A DNA stretch of 64,000 nt from Mugil cephalus (taxonomy: Eukaryota > Chordata > Actinopteri > Mugiliformes > Mugilidae): NCBI RefSeq assembly GCF_022458985.1, contig NC_061772.1:31771506-31835505 (forward strand), read 5' to 3'. The translations under genes and the position numbers were made by a program. Of the stretch, positions 48,001 to 63,000 are shown piece after piece. Within the stretch, counting starts at the first letter, position 1. Each line of letters begins with the position of its first letter. The notes under the pieces were generated by a model, which saw nothing but the letters and a program-made list of their open reading frames with translations, ran no database searches and had not been told where the DNA came from.

Positions 48001-51000
48001 GTACTAACGTCAGTTTATCTGCAGCTGGAGCTCAGTCAGGACGACCTGAAGGTGCTGCTCAGGATCCTGATGGACAATCTGGGAGAGGCTGAAGAATCAG
48101 AATCTGCTGGCCCCAGACAGGAGGCCAGTCTGCAGGTCCGACCGGCTGGAGACGCCCCGACAGGTCTGACACGTTGACAGATATTCAGAACCATCAGAAT
48201 ATTCAGATATGTACCCTAATGTTTGGCCTTGCACTCGCACTTTCCACGATTGAAGTTCCTTGCTGAAGAATAAAGTGATTTGAATTGAATTGATAATGAT
48301 GGTCTGGGTTCATGGACCTGTGTGAGTTTTGATGAGATCCATGTCCTACCTGTTCAGGTGTTGCTGGGAAGCCAACCGTGAGCAGTGATGAAGATGAGGA
48401 CGAAGCTCTGGTCACTGTAAAGTTTAACTTAAACATTGAATGTCTCGGTCTGGTTCTTTACCGCAACGATCCAGAACAGGTGAGTCAGGAAAAACAAAGA
48501 AATGAACCAGCTGAATGAAGTGGTTCCAGAAGAGAGCAAAGTTGCATCCATCCAATAAGAGACTTCTTAGACATAGTGTAGAATATTATGACTGGAATTG
48601 ATCAGAACTGGTTCCTGGATCTTGGTTCTGATTGTTGTTCCTGCTCTCTGCAGCCGCCTGAGCTTCAGCACCAGCAGAACCTCAGACTCGGAGAGTTTGT
48701 CCTTCACCTTCTGAAATCCTCTGGGACGATCATGGCCAGCGGCAGCATGGAGGTGAACACAGTCCTAAGCAACTGCAGGCTGGACGACCTGAGGGCCGGC
48801 ATGGAGAGGGTGACCTCACGGTAACAGTCACATGACCTCTGGTTTGTGTTCTGGAGTTGATGATGTTCAGAGATGGTTGGATTTAAACTGTGTTCTCTGT
48901 GCAGGATGGTGGGACGGAGGGACGAGGACAGCTCAGAAGCCATGATTGATGTGACGTATCGGCGCAGCGCTGCAGAGCAGGAGGTGGTGGCGGTTCTGCA
49001 GAAACTCTACTTGTGTGCGAGTGTGGAGTTTCTCATGGCCGTTGCAGATTTCTTCCTGCAGGCTTTTCCCCAGAGTTCAACTCCATCCACCTACTCAGCC
49101 CCAAGCAGCAGACTCCCACTGAGACAGACCACCGAACCACGAGCCAACACCAAGAAAGGTTGGACCAGGATTTATCTGTGGATAGATCTGGGAAGATGAG
49201 ATGAGATGAGATGAGATGAGATGAGATACGATAAGATACGATATGATACGATAAGATAGTATTTTATTGATCCCCATTGGGGAAATTCAGATGTTACAGC
49301 AGCACAACAGTGACCACAAAGAAATTAAAGAATTAAAGAAATTAAACAGGACATCAGGCAACAAGCAGCAAAAAGGACTGTGCAAAAAGCACAGTACACA
49401 TAATACACAAAGTGACAGCAGTTGTGGATAAACGTAATCAAAGAATAAACAGTTACAGTACATTATTTGGATTTACTACCGACCCAAAAGATAAACTCAG
49501 ACCCCCAGACTAAGATCATGTACAGGATTTATAAAATGATAACCGCCAGATGAACTGGTAAAGGAAAGGATGTTTAGTCCAAGGGTCATGAATTCATTAA
49601 AATTGTAGCAGAGAACTGAAGAGTTGGATTCTTTCACTTCTCTCTGCAGGCTCCAAAGGGAGGACTCGTCTTCGGGCGGTGGTAGTGGACCCGGAGGTGG
49701 TGTTTGTGGCCAGTCTGATGAAAGCTGACGCTCCGGCACTCGTGGCCTCGTTCCAGTGTGACTTTGCCCTTCAGGTGGAGGAGGACGGAGCCCAGGACAT
49801 GAGAGCAAACCTGAGGGAACTGAAAGTCACTGCTAGCCCCTTCATCCAGGACAAGGAGGTCAAGGCGGTCACCACTGTAAGCTAAGACAACATTAACAAA
49901 CATCAAATATCAGGAATGTGCTGATAGGAACTGTGTCTATTATTTTATGGTGAAAACAAACAAAAGCTACTGCAGTAAAGAGCATCACCAGTCTCTGTCC
50001 AATAGGTGCTGAGACCCTGCTCGGTCGCTTTAGAAACCAGACGCCAACCCACCCAACCACTGAGTGGCTCAGTGATGGTGGAGGAGATCATCGTAAAGGT
50101 ATTCATTGATTTAACCCTCGAGGCACATTCAAAACGAACTTACCATCGTAAAACTGCCTCTCTCATATTTCTAAATAATATTTTCACTTTTACAGAATCA
50201 GACCTTTTAACAACTTCAAACCTACACATAGATATCAAGTTAAATACTATCAGAAGTTCAAATACAATTGTTTTTAAACGCCTGATTGTATTTAAAGGAT
50301 GTGTGGTTTTTGAGTGAACTCATCAGTGCTTCGTCTCTGACAGATCTCTCCGTTTATCCTCAACACCGTGATGACCATAATGGCTGCGATGGCAGCGAAG
50401 CAGCATGATGAGCAGAGTCAGGAGTCGAAGCCAGACGTTGGAGACCTGTGGTCAGTCATGAATGTCTACCACTGCAACTACTGGTTCCTTGGAGTGGACC
50501 AGGCCACCGAGGCCACTGAGAGTTTTAGAGAACCTGATGGAAGCAACGAGGGCGAGAGCTTTGCCGCTAAAGTCAAGGTCTTCCATCTTTGTCTTCTCCA
50601 CCAAGACTGAAACTTCTTAGTTTGGTCTCTTCTCTGATGACATATTGTTTGTCCTCCAGGTCGTCCAAGTGACTCTGGAGTCTGGTCTGGGCCATCGAAC
50701 GGTCCCCCTGCTGCTTGCCGAGTCCTCCTTCAACGGGTCGGCCAAAAACTGGTCGTCTCTACTGCAGCTGAAGGCCGACATGACGCTGGAGGTGAGTCCA
50801 GGTCCAGGTCCAGGTCCAGGACCAGGACCAGAACCAGGCCCAAGGCCAGGACTGGAACACTACAGAACTTATACATGCCACATTGTTCTAAAACTAAGTG
50901 GAGAGTCTTTGAATGAAACCCACCAGGAGCCCAGTAGACTCTTTGATCATATTAACACGTATTGTGTCTGCAGGTGAATTACTTTAACGAGGTCCATGCT

Positions 51001-54000
51001 GTGTGGGAGCCTCTGATTGAACGAGTGGACAGCGGCAGCCGGAGGTGGAACCTGGAGCTGGAGGTGCATTCATATACTGGGCTGGTCTGTAATCCCTCAG
51101 TGAGTCGGATGAACTCTGATCAACTGCTTGACTTCCTACAGGTGAAGAACAACCCGGTCCAGGACAGGAGTCCTGTTCATGGAGACGACTTCATTTTTCT
51201 CCCTGAGCCTCGCACCCTCATCAACATCTGCTCCAAAGACACCATGAACATCACCGTCTCCCAGTCCACCCTCAACGTCCTCCACAACCTGGCCAAGGTC
51301 CGACACACTCAGCTGCTCGTGAATTAGTTAATGAGATCCCTGGGATTTCCCCTGGGATCAATAAAGTAATTCTGATTCTGATTCTGAGATGATCGTAGAC
51401 CAGTGTCTGAGCTGCGACTCACATCCACACTGACTTATGATGACATATAGTACATGTAATCAATACCAAGGGTTTATCCTTTATCATGAAGAGTATTTCA
51501 GGATCTGGATTTTGATCTGGATCCCTTCTCGTCCTCTGATTCTGTCAGCGTCTCGTGGTTCTGTTAGAGTTCTGTGTGATGTCCTCTTTGTTTCTCTGAT
51601 GGGACATGTCTTCAGAAATTGAGACTTTCTCATGAAGTAACTCAGTTCAGTTCCTCACACGTTTTTAGATGATAAATGTGGTCTTAACAATAATAATAAG
51701 AATGGATTGGATTCACAGAGTGGTTCCCAAAGCACTTTTTACAGAACCCATTCATTCATACACATTCTCACTGGTGGTGGTAAGCTACTTTTGTAGCCAC
51801 AGCTGCCCTGGGGCAGACTGACAGAAGCGTGGCTGCCAATGTGCCATTCATACCACGACATTCATACATTCATACGGGGCAAGGTGGGTAAAGTGTCTTG
51901 CCCAAGGACACTTGGAGGACCCGCTCTACCACCTGAGCCACCGTCGCCCCTGTACCCCCTTAACAGCCCAGTACGTCCTGGACCTCCCACCAGACTCTGA
52001 CTAGAACCTCTTTCTTCTTTTAGTGCTGCGCTGGGATCCAGACCAGACCAGTTGATCTATTTATTTTACTCTCTGTGAATGTTCTTTAGTAACTTTGTGT
52101 TCCATTGTTGAACTCAGGCGTTCTCTGAGGGCACCGCCTCCACCTTTGACTACTCCATGAAGGAGAAGGCCCCCTTCACCATCAGGAACTCTCTGGGGAT
52201 TCCTCTCATTGTGCAGCACAGCGCCAACTTGAGGCCGGTGGGGTCTGTGACGCAGGGAAAGTTACACGAGTTGGTGGTGGACCAGAGTATGGACTTGGAC
52301 CACTCCATGTTCGAGCCGTCGTCCAGAGGAAAGCTGTCGGCTTTGCAGCGCCAGGAGAGCTGCCTGTTCAACCTCAGCCTCGGTCAGAACCAGAACCAGT
52401 TTTCAGGTGATCGGGTCTAGACTCAAGTCTCTGATTTAAAGTGTCTCTGAACCCACAGTCCCGTCCGGATACAGCGAGATCTCCAACATCTCCGTGGACA
52501 AACCGGGACGTCTCCTCTACAATGTTCGCGGTCCGAAGCTCCAGGAGGTTGTTTCTGTTCTGCTGCAGATCGACGCCTCTGAAGGAAACAAGGTCATCAC
52601 GGTCCGCTCCCCCCTCCAGGTCTGGACCAGCCAATAAGCAACCTACAAACAGCCTGCAAACAGACAAAGAATCAGACACGCAACAAACAAACAGACAAAC
52701 TCACCTCAGTCAACTGATGACATCTAATGAATCGCTGATGGTTGTGTAGATAATGAGTCTGGTTGTGTTTCCAGATTTTGAACCACTTCTCGGTGCCGTT
52801 CTCCATCCTGAAATACTGTCCCACATCCAGGACTCTGCAGAGTGTTGGACAGGCCCAGCCTGAGACAGAGTTTCATGTCACCTTGGAGACGTACAGGTAG
52901 AGACACCTTTCAGAGGACATACTTTGGGTTAGAGACACAACAGAAGACATGAGAAGAATTGACCAGTAAAAATAAAGTTCTCTCCTCCAGGGAGACATTC
53001 TGTTGTTGTTGGTCTGTGTGTGTTCAGCAGTTGTCCTCTCTGTCTTCTTGTCCTCCCGTCCTCTCTGTCTCCCTGTCCTCTCTGTCCTCCAGGTCTCAGC
53101 TGTTTGTGTGTCCAGGGGGGACTCTGGAGGGACATTATGGGCCGTCGTCCTCCTGCGTGTCCTGGCAGGAGGAGGTCCATCGCAGCCTGGAGGTGTCCTC
53201 GCTGCTGCAGTGTCCTGCTTCCAGTGGTGTAGGCATGGACGGAGTCCTACCCCTGATGGTGTCCACGCTGGCCGTCCCCGACATCCTACGCCACATTAGC
53301 AGCCACGGCGAGGAGGACTGGGACCCCGCCTACGTCCTCCATCTGTATCCCGTGGCAACGCTGCGTAACCTGCTGCCCTACAGCGTCCGCTACATGATGG
53401 AGGTAAAAGAGGTCCTAGAGGGGACACCAGAGGGTCACGGAGGGTCTCACTAACGTGTCTCCGTCCTCCATCCTCAGAACTCGGCCGACTTCTACGAGCT
53501 GCAGGAAGGCTCCGCCTCCGACCTGGTCAACGCCCGTCTCTCAGGGGAGATCCTGTCTCTGGCTCTGACCAGGTATCAGGGACGGAACTGGCATGGACAC
53601 CTTCGTCTCGAGCGGGACATGCCTGAGTTCCTGGCCGTGTGTCTCACCTGTGAGACGGACGTCCACATGACGGTGGACGTGAGTGTCCACGTGACAAGGA
53701 CGAGTGGCCGGCTGCTGCTGTCCCTCTTCAGCCCCTACTGGATCATCAACAAGACGTCCCGAGTCCTCCAGTACCGAGCCGAGGATGTCAGCGTCAAACA
53801 CCCGGCGGACTTCAGGGACATTGTCCTCTTCTGCTTCAGGAAGAAAAACCTCTTCAGCAAAAGCAAGGTCAGACGAGACCTGGGTCTGAGGTCTCCAGCA
53901 AGATGGACAGAAGAGATGGGGGAGACACACATTCTCATTGTGTGATTGTCTCACTGTGTGGTTGTGTTGCAGCTCCAGCTCAGTGTGTCCACCAGCTCGT

Positions 54001-57000
54001 GGTCGGACGGCTTCTCTCTGGACACCGTGGGGAGTTACGGCTGTGTTCGTTGTCCCTCCAACAACATGGACTTCCTGGTAACTGGTTTAATTCAACAGCT
54101 CCTGAACTCATGACGATAGAATGATGTGAACCCGTGATGATAAACTGGTCTGTGTGTCCAGGTGGGCGTTAGCATCCAGATTAGCAGCTTTAACCTGACC
54201 CGCATTGTCACCATGAGTCCTTTCTACACTCTGGTCAACAAATCGTCGTATGAGCTAGAGGTTGGAGAGGTCATCAGCCACAGCGCCACCAAGTGGAACT
54301 ACATCTCCTCCTCTGAGGTGAATGAGCTGCTGCTTCGGTTCAAGACAACGTGAATGCTTTGTTTTCTTACTTTAAGTGAAAGTGATGCTCAGTGGAAAGT
54401 TCAAACACAAGGACTCTAGTTCAGTGTATTTTATGCAGGGCTGTTGTGTTGTTGTGTTTTATTTTGTGTTGTTGTGTTGCAGTGCCTCCCTCTGTGGCCT
54501 GAGAGTAGTTCAGGGAAGTTGTGCGTCCGTGTGGTCGGCTCTGAATCCAGCTCCAAGACCTTTTTCTTCAATCAGCAGGACAACGGGACCCTGCTGAGCC
54601 TGGACATGGTGAAGTCTATTACGTGGTCCATGACCTGGCACACGACCTGGCCCACGACCTAGTCCACGACCTGGCCCATGACCTGGTCCATGACCTGGTG
54701 TATTACCTGACCTATTACCCGGTCTATTACCCGGCCCATGACCTGGCCCATGACCTGGCCCATGACCTGGTCCATGACCTGGTGTATTACCTGGTGTATT
54801 ACCTGGTCCATGACCTGGCCCATGACCTGGTCTATTACCTGGTCCATGACCTGGTCTATGACCTGGTGTATTACCTGGTCCATGACCTGACCTATTACCC
54901 GGTCTATAACATGGTCTGTGATTGTGAACATTCTCAGTCATCCAGGTCATGGAAATCCAAAAACCTCATCCGAGTAGTATTAGTAGTAGTAGTAGTAGTA
55001 CTCGGATGAGCAGCGATATGTCTTCAAGAAACTTAAGAAAGTCCAGTTGCCTTTCTTTAAACGCTTTCTGGATGACCTGGTCTATGATCTGACTCTGGCT
55101 TTGTGTATAACCTGAGTGTGTTTTTTCAGTGCGGAGGAATCATTGTGGACGTCAACATCTCGGATCACTCCACCTTCATCAGCTTCAGTGATTATTATGA
55201 AGGAGCAGCTCCCGGCCTTCTGCTCAACCACACCCCCTGGGTCACCATCAGCTACCGACAGAGGTCAGACTCTCTCAAGTTTAACGCCAGCACCTGTGGC
55301 TGGTGGTCAAGTAGGTGTAATAGAATGTCTGGATGCTTGTCAAATTTAAAACCAGGTCAGTGTCAAGCCCAACCCTAAATCATCTGATGCTTTCAACTAA
55401 AAGTCCTTGTACTGGACCCAAGGGTGCAGGGTCAGGCTCCCCCGCCAGGCCTGGCTCTAGGAGGGAGGGCTGGCTTATCTTAAGAGGGCGCTGGTATTTC
55501 TGCTAAAATTTCTGTTCCATAGAGGTTCTAGAGTAGTTTGTGTTCTGACCTCTACTCCTGTATTTCAGGAGAGGGCCCATGCATTATGATGCACAGCTCT
55601 TAGTAGTTTTTCTACCTGTAGACTCAAAGCAGCTGAGGAGATGCTAACCTCTAAATCTGCTGTTTCTTCTTCAGGGGTTCAGATGTGGTTCACCAGCTGA
55701 AACCCAATGAGGCTCGGCGGTTTGCGTGGGACGACCCAGCCGGCGTTCGAATGCTCAACTGGAGCTACAAGGAGCATTCAGGAGAACTGGACCTACTGAA
55801 GGTCTGACTCTGAACCACTCATCGGTCTAATATAAGCCTCAGCTGTGTATGATGGAAGCAGATGGTTTAGGTTTGGTTCTACCTCTGTGGTTTCAATCCA
55901 ATGTAAAAAGAGGCAGACCCTGTTATGACCTAGCGAACAGTGAGGACGTTGGTGGAGACGATAACAGAGCAATAACACGGTAAACTCAAGACAAACCATC
56001 CAAAGTCTGATTATGGTGTAACTGCTAGATGAAGAAATGAGCAGCTATTTGGTCTACGTAAAGAAAATATGTGATGGTTAATTGTTGGTCTGGAAATGAG
56101 CTGTCCTCTATTTGTTTCCTAAGAAATCACCTTGAACCACACAGACGTTGAGTCCTAGAGATCCCACAACTCTCTGAGTAACGTCTGTACAAGTGACAGA
56201 TATTTTTTTAAAAACCGGACGAATTTTATCTATGTTGGGAGACGGAATCACTGTGTCTGCTGCATCGTCAGGAGACATGAGTGTGACTCATTTAAATGTT
56301 GATAAAGACTTTGTCCCCCATAAAGACAAAGGACTATAGACATATTCATCACTGTCTCTTCAGGATGAGGTGGGTCAGTTTTCCTACGACAGTCAGTCTC
56401 AGGTCCACTGGGTTTCCTTCCTGGACGGACGTCAACGGGTACTTCTGTTCACCGAGGACGTCAGCGTGTTGACGAAGGCCCGACAGGCGGAGGAGCTCGA
56501 ACAGTTTCAACAGGAAGTCAAGCTGTCGCTGCAAAACCTCGGCCTGTCACTGATTAACAACAGCAGCCGGCAGGAGATCGCCTACATCGGGGTCACCAGG
56601 TAAACACCATCATCACATGACCAAGTAAATAGCATCATCACATGACCTAAATACGTGTTTTTGTGTTGTAGCTCTGGTGTAGTCTGGGAAATGAAGCCGA
56701 AGAATCGCTGGAAGTCGTTTAGTCAGAAAAACATCAACCTGCTGGAGAAAACCTACCAAAATCAACTGAGTGGGAAAACAGAGGGGGGCTGGGTCAAAGT
56801 GGACACCAACCTGGAGGTCAGAGGTCACGCCCAGACCACACCCACATCCAACACAAAAGTAAACACATCTGACTGACAAGTGACTACATTCAGGTTTGAA
56901 TGCTTGTCTGTGTCATGGTGATCAGGTGAACCTCAGTGGAGCCACCATGATGATGCGGCAGCCATTTTCTTGTCCAGTGAGGAGGAACTTCCTGTCAGGG

Positions 57001-60000
57001 ATCCAGGTGGAGTTCAAGCAGTCATTGCACCAACGGAGCCTCCGAGCTCAGTTGCACTGGCTGCAGGTAAACCTGCACACACACCTGGGCCATACGCTCA
57101 CTCAGACACACCTCTGGCCAGACAGACACCGACCTCTGAGGCCGACGTGTGTTGTGTCTTTGTGTTTAGGTGGACAACCAGTTGCCAGGTGCCATCTTCC
57201 CCATCGTCTTCCATCCGGTTCCTCCTCCAAAGTCCATCGCTTTGGACTCAGGTAAAACATTGTTTTTGCCTGCTCCCATCTTTGATTGTTGTCATGATGA
57301 CTTGAGTGTCATGTCTAGTGTGTAACTCTACCCCTACAGAGCCAAAGCCCTTCATCGATGTGTCCGTCATCACCAGGTTCAACCAGCACAGCAGCGTCAT
57401 GCAGTTCAAGTAAGAACCATTCACAGTAACTGGCAGAGAGCAGAGGTCAGTTCTGAGTGGGACCTTCAGGTTCTGTTCATGAAAACTGTATCAATCTGCT
57501 GGAACCCAGACACCCTTGAGGACATGTTGGACTCTCTGCTGATAGACACAACATGTGGTCTATAAGTCTATGTGTCATCTATCGGCAGTAGTTGGAGTAG
57601 TTTACAGTCTCATTAACTTTATAGTGTCCAGATTAAAATCCACTTATTATTACAGGTAGAGATATGCAGGCATGGCACCTGTAATGTTTTCAGCAAGGAG
57701 GAAGAGACATTTTCATCTCAACAAAGATACATAGCTTACCTCTAAATCAGGGATGCCCAGTCCATTGATTGCGAAGGAAGTACAGCTAGGTCTTATGACA
57801 TTGGCAAAATGGTTTAGACAGTAGTCCATCATTTATCTGTTACACCTCCAGAACAAACAGCAAGACAAAGGTTCATCTTCTTTCTTTGAACGTTGTATTT
57901 GTAACCTGCCCTCAGTTCAGCAGCATACATCCACAGCCATTGTCTTTGTCTTTTTAGAATCATAATTGTTGACATTGTCCAACGAGAGGAGGGCTGACCG
58001 CTTCTTATTTCCAAGACGTTCACAGTCATTCTGCTGCAGATTCATTTGGTTCAAATTATTAATCATATTAATCATGATGATGGATTAATCCACATTAAAG
58101 TGTTAGATATGCTGTAAAAGAAACATGGTGACATCTCAGTGTCTCAGCATCAGGCTGACGTCCCTGCAGTGAGTACAGTCCACCATAAGTGAGGTAGTGC
58201 TCCTTGTGTGCTCCATAAGAGGCTGACTTGGATCAAGCTCCTTTAATATGTTTTCTGGTTAAAACACAAATTTGTTATGTTGTCAGAATGTGACTGGGAG
58301 CGACTACTACAGCAACTGGGAATCAGACAGAAGTCTCTGCAGTAATGCAAAATAAAGGTTGCAACTACAGATAGAGAGACAAATGACTGCTAACCTCCCA
58401 CTTTAGTTTTACTACAGGGTTAGTCCTTCCCCCGAAACATGTTGACATTAGTCATTACAAGCAGGACGTCAACACATTGCTGGAGTCTTCATCAAGAACT
58501 GGTTTGAATCGTCCACATCTCATAGTCGGGTTGACTGGTTGACTGTAGAGTGCAGCCACTACTACTTCCATCTGCTAGAAGATCTACATCCAAGAAACAT
58601 CAACACTGTGTCCACATGCTTCTGTGATGGATGGTACATGATCTCAGCTCTAATGCAAAATGGATGTGTGAAACTAGCCTGTGTTTTGTGTTACATGTTG
58701 TCTACACATGCAACAACATAAAATTGTCCTTTTGTCATATACCTGGTGAAATGTGACAGATCATAGATTATATTTAGTGTAAATGTGGTGTTTAATGTGT
58801 CAAGAGCTTCTCTCTTTAAGACAGAGCTCATAGTCTGAAGGTTTGAACGTGTCCGTATGTCCTCAAGGTATTTCATGGCCCTGGTTCAGGAGATGGCGGT
58901 GAAGATTGATCAGGGTTTTCTGGGAGCCATCTTGGCTTTGTTCACACCTGCCACTCAACCCCAGGGCGACAAACAGAAGGTAGAGTGAAGCATCAAGGTG
59001 ACGGTTCAACTTCCTGACACTTGGCTAGCAAACGGAGCGTAAATCTGTTGTTATGTTTTAGTCTGGGCTGATTCAGGGAGATCTGCAGCGGCTGCAGGCT
59101 GAGCTAACAGAGGCCGAACTGAGCGACACTTCAGGGCTCAGCTTCTTTGAACATTTCCACATCTCACCCATCAAGGTGAAGACATTCACTCTGCTTCCTG
59201 TCGCTCTGCCTTTCACCTTTTTATTAAATATTGAAATCAAATCAAGCTGAAAGACTTGACCTCTGCTCTGCTAATATTTCATATTCCAGCTCCACCTCAG
59301 TTTGTCTCTGGGCTCCAGCGGTGATGACTCAGCTCAGGAAACTGCAGCTATTCAGTCTCTGAACCTGCTCCTGAAAAGTATCGGAGCGACTCTGGCGGAC
59401 GTCGACGACCTGATCTTCAAGTGAGACCGCTGCTGTGGAGATACAGAGATGCATTGTGGGTCGTAGAGACTTCTGTCTGAATCCAAACTAAAGGTTTGTT
59501 GTCTCTGTCTAGATTGGCTTTTTTCGAGGTGAAGTACCAGTTTTACCGAAGAGAGACGCTGATGTGGGAGGTGGCTCGACACTACAGTGAACAGGTAACA
59601 TTCTCCAGGTCATTAAGTATCAACTCGTTTCAGAGTCTAGGTGAAGTCCACAACATTAAAACAACCTCCACCACTCTCTAACCCTGGTATTTTACTCATT
59701 AGCATTAAATCAGTTTATAAAGTTTTTTGAAAAACTTGAAATGTGCAGACATTATTTGGCTGTTCAGTCTGTTACCACAGCCTTTGAAATAGTTGAACTT
59801 GTTCCCTGGCTGCAGTTCCTGAAGCAGATGTATGTTCTGGTTCTTGGTCTGGACGTTCTTGGAAACCCATTTGGATTGATCCGAGGTCTGTCTGAAGGAG
59901 TGGAGGCCTTCTTCTACGAGCCATTCCAGGTAAGGCGTCCTGAGATGTCCTCAGCTGTCAGGTTGAGTTGGTTCAGAAACTGATGAATGATGTGTTTATG

Positions 60001-63000
60001 TTTGTCAGGGAGCTGTTCAAGGTCCGGAGGAGTTTGCTGAAGGTTTTGTGATCGGAGTCCGCAGCCTGTTGGGTCACACAGTTGGTAAGAAACAGAGATC
60101 AGTGAGGGGATGAGCTATGATGAGCTTTTTGCATAACATGACCTGGATGACTGAGAACCTTCAGACATACTGTATGATGAGCTGTGGTCTGAACTGTCAG
60201 TGACTGCTTTGTCCTGCAGGTGGTGCTGCTGGCGTAGTTTCCAGGATCACAGGTTCAGTGGGTAAAGGTCTGGCCGCCATCACCATGGACAAAGAGTACC
60301 AACAGAAACGACGAGAGGAAATGAACCGACCACCCAAGGACTTTGGAGAGAGTCTAGCTAAAGGAGGAAAAGGACTGCTGAAGGTTAGGTTTAGGTTATG
60401 GCGCACACTTGGTTAATAATGATTATCGCATGGAAATGTTTGGACAAGGAGACATTTGGTTTCTAGAGACTCTGAGGCACTGAAGCCAGACCTCAGCATT
60501 TCGCCTAGAGATCACCAACATGGATTCTTAACATCAGCCTTGGTTCATGGCTGACACATGCTGCCAAATTTTCTGAGCTGATATTTGGAGCCAATACTGC
60601 TTTTACTCCCTCCATTTAGTAAACACATTTCCGTGTTTACTAAAAAAAAATAGTAAACTCCATTTCCGTCAGTGTATGGGCTGCACTGGTCCACAGCATC
60701 CACAGTGTCTTCAGTAGTACAGGGCTGCCTGTGGATGTGTCTGTCTGTACGTCAAAACAAACATCCACAGGTGGTTATTAACATTTTTTCCTGTGCTGAG
60801 ATGACTTATGATCACTGATAATTGGTACCTAATCTGGAATTAATTTAGTCTGTAAAATATTTAGTTTCACAGATAATGTTCTTTTTACTTTGACATTCTG
60901 AAGTGTTTGTGTCTGCAGGGAGTCGTTGGGGGAGTTACAGGCATCGTCACCAAACCAGTGGAGGGTGAGTTTAAACGTGGACCCAGTGTCCATCACACTG
61001 ACAAATGCCAGAGGCCCATGTTCTTGTCCAGTCTCTACAGGATGTGTCTTAAAAAGAGATTCCTGCTGCAAAACAGCAACGATCCAAGTAAATTAGAACA
61101 AAATAATGAGAACAATAACTGAGATATGACATAAGATAAGATCGGTTAATTGTCACATGCACAGTAAAATGTATTGTTGTGCAGTAGAAACAGTAATAAT
61201 TCCACACAGCACACAGTAGTAGTAAAAAAATCTATAAGTATCAATGTAGGTCAGGCACAAGTCAGCTTTAGATGAGTTTTAAACCAGGAGCAGTGGATGT
61301 GGAAGAGAAATAAATGAAAGATGAAGCAGCAGCGTATTGAAAGGTTTAAAACCAGTGTTAGAGGAGAATGTTGTCTGCTGTTGGCTGGTGGTAGGTGACA
61401 CTCCGGCAGCATCTATCTAGCTTAAGCTTTCAGATTTGAGGCATCACAGTATTTGAAATCCAAGCAACATTAGACTCCACCACCATGACTACACAGAGAG
61501 AGCAGGGTTAAGGTTGGTGAAGACATATCGGAGTCAATACCCAGAGGTTTATGAGGACGTCAGGAAACGCCCAGATTGGATCAGATTGACCAGCGAGACG
61601 TCAGGACCCTGTGGACTCTTACACCTTTGTATCTGTTACTGTACATATTAGCTGCACCATGTAAAATATTATTTGCTGTATTCTATTTATAGGCTTTAGG
61701 TATAATTGCTCCATTCATCTGCTACAACCGGTGGAGATATAATTAGTATTTGTCTTCCCATACCCACGGTTCAAGTAGAAGAGGAGGAACTATCTTGTAA
61801 ATGAAACATTAAACAATGAATATATGCAGCGGGCTTCGGCTTCTTTCCCTAAATGTTTATGTCGTTCTACTAGTTCTAATGTCAGAGGCTCCATGTGTTC
61901 TAATTCATTTATTAAAGGTTCCATTCATAGAGCAATGCATTATTCGTTTATTTCTTCATTTAATTATCAACCAGCAACTCCATCGACTGTTGTTAGAGTG
62001 TTGATGTGATTCCTAATAGAGATCTCTGTCTGCAGGAGCTAAGAAGGAGGGGGCAGCAGGCTTCTTTAAGGGCATCGGTAAAGGTCTGGTGGGGGTGGTG
62101 GCCCGGCCAACAGGGGGCATCGTGGACATGGCCAGTAGCACCTTCCAGGGTATCCAGAGGTATTTGCATCCACTTTGTACCTTCGCTTGTTTCCAGTATT
62201 TAGTTGAACTCTTTCTCTGTGAGCTCTCTGTGAGTGTTGGTTGTCTCCTCTGTTCTTCTTGTCTTCTCACTAATTTCACATTTTCTGCTTTTGTTTTCTG
62301 TCTCGTGTCTCGTGTTGTTCTGGGAGTTTGGTTCTTTCTTTTTCTGTTTTTTGTGTGTGAGTATTTTACATGAAGCACGTTAAAGCTCAGCTCCTACAAG
62401 AAATTATTCTTCTGTTAGTGAGTCAGACCTGGTCCAGACCTGGTTCAGACCTGGTCCTGTATCTTTCTGACCAGAATAATTGATTAGACCTGATCCAGGC
62501 TGTAGCTGAACTTTAATGTGCAGCTCTTTGACATTTGCATGTTGATTGTTGCTACAGACGGACGGTAAGTGGCTGCATCGTGTAAAAATAAAACTTCATC
62601 CATAAACTTGTCCATCAGTCTTTTCGTCTGTGAGACGCCTGAGCTTGTTGCAGCATTGTGAGTGGACAGACCACGTCCCTGAGGAGAGTCTGTCCTGTCC
62701 AACGGGGACATGACCAGTTTCAATCCATCGTTTTATTCATTTACAGAAATTCTCTCCAGCGTAGAGACCTTAGCACATCAATAGTGAGCCCTTCATTTTC
62801 ATGTTCACTTACTCCACCAGGAACCTGAAAATGAAAACTGAAACAAATTCAGAAAAAGACACCTGAGAATTTATAAAATAATAAAAGATTCAAACAAGAA
62901 TCACCTGCTCTCCTCGGGGATTGGCTGTTGAATGGTCACATGATTCTGTCAGGCTGAGTTTGGCAACGTTCTGGTTAACGCTAGCGAAGAGAAACACTAA

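Noticed and set aside
54510..55009. Gly-Pro-His-rich and His-Asp-Leu-rich open frames on both strands
   Set aside because: They arise from the 12-nt array in vps13c intron 65.
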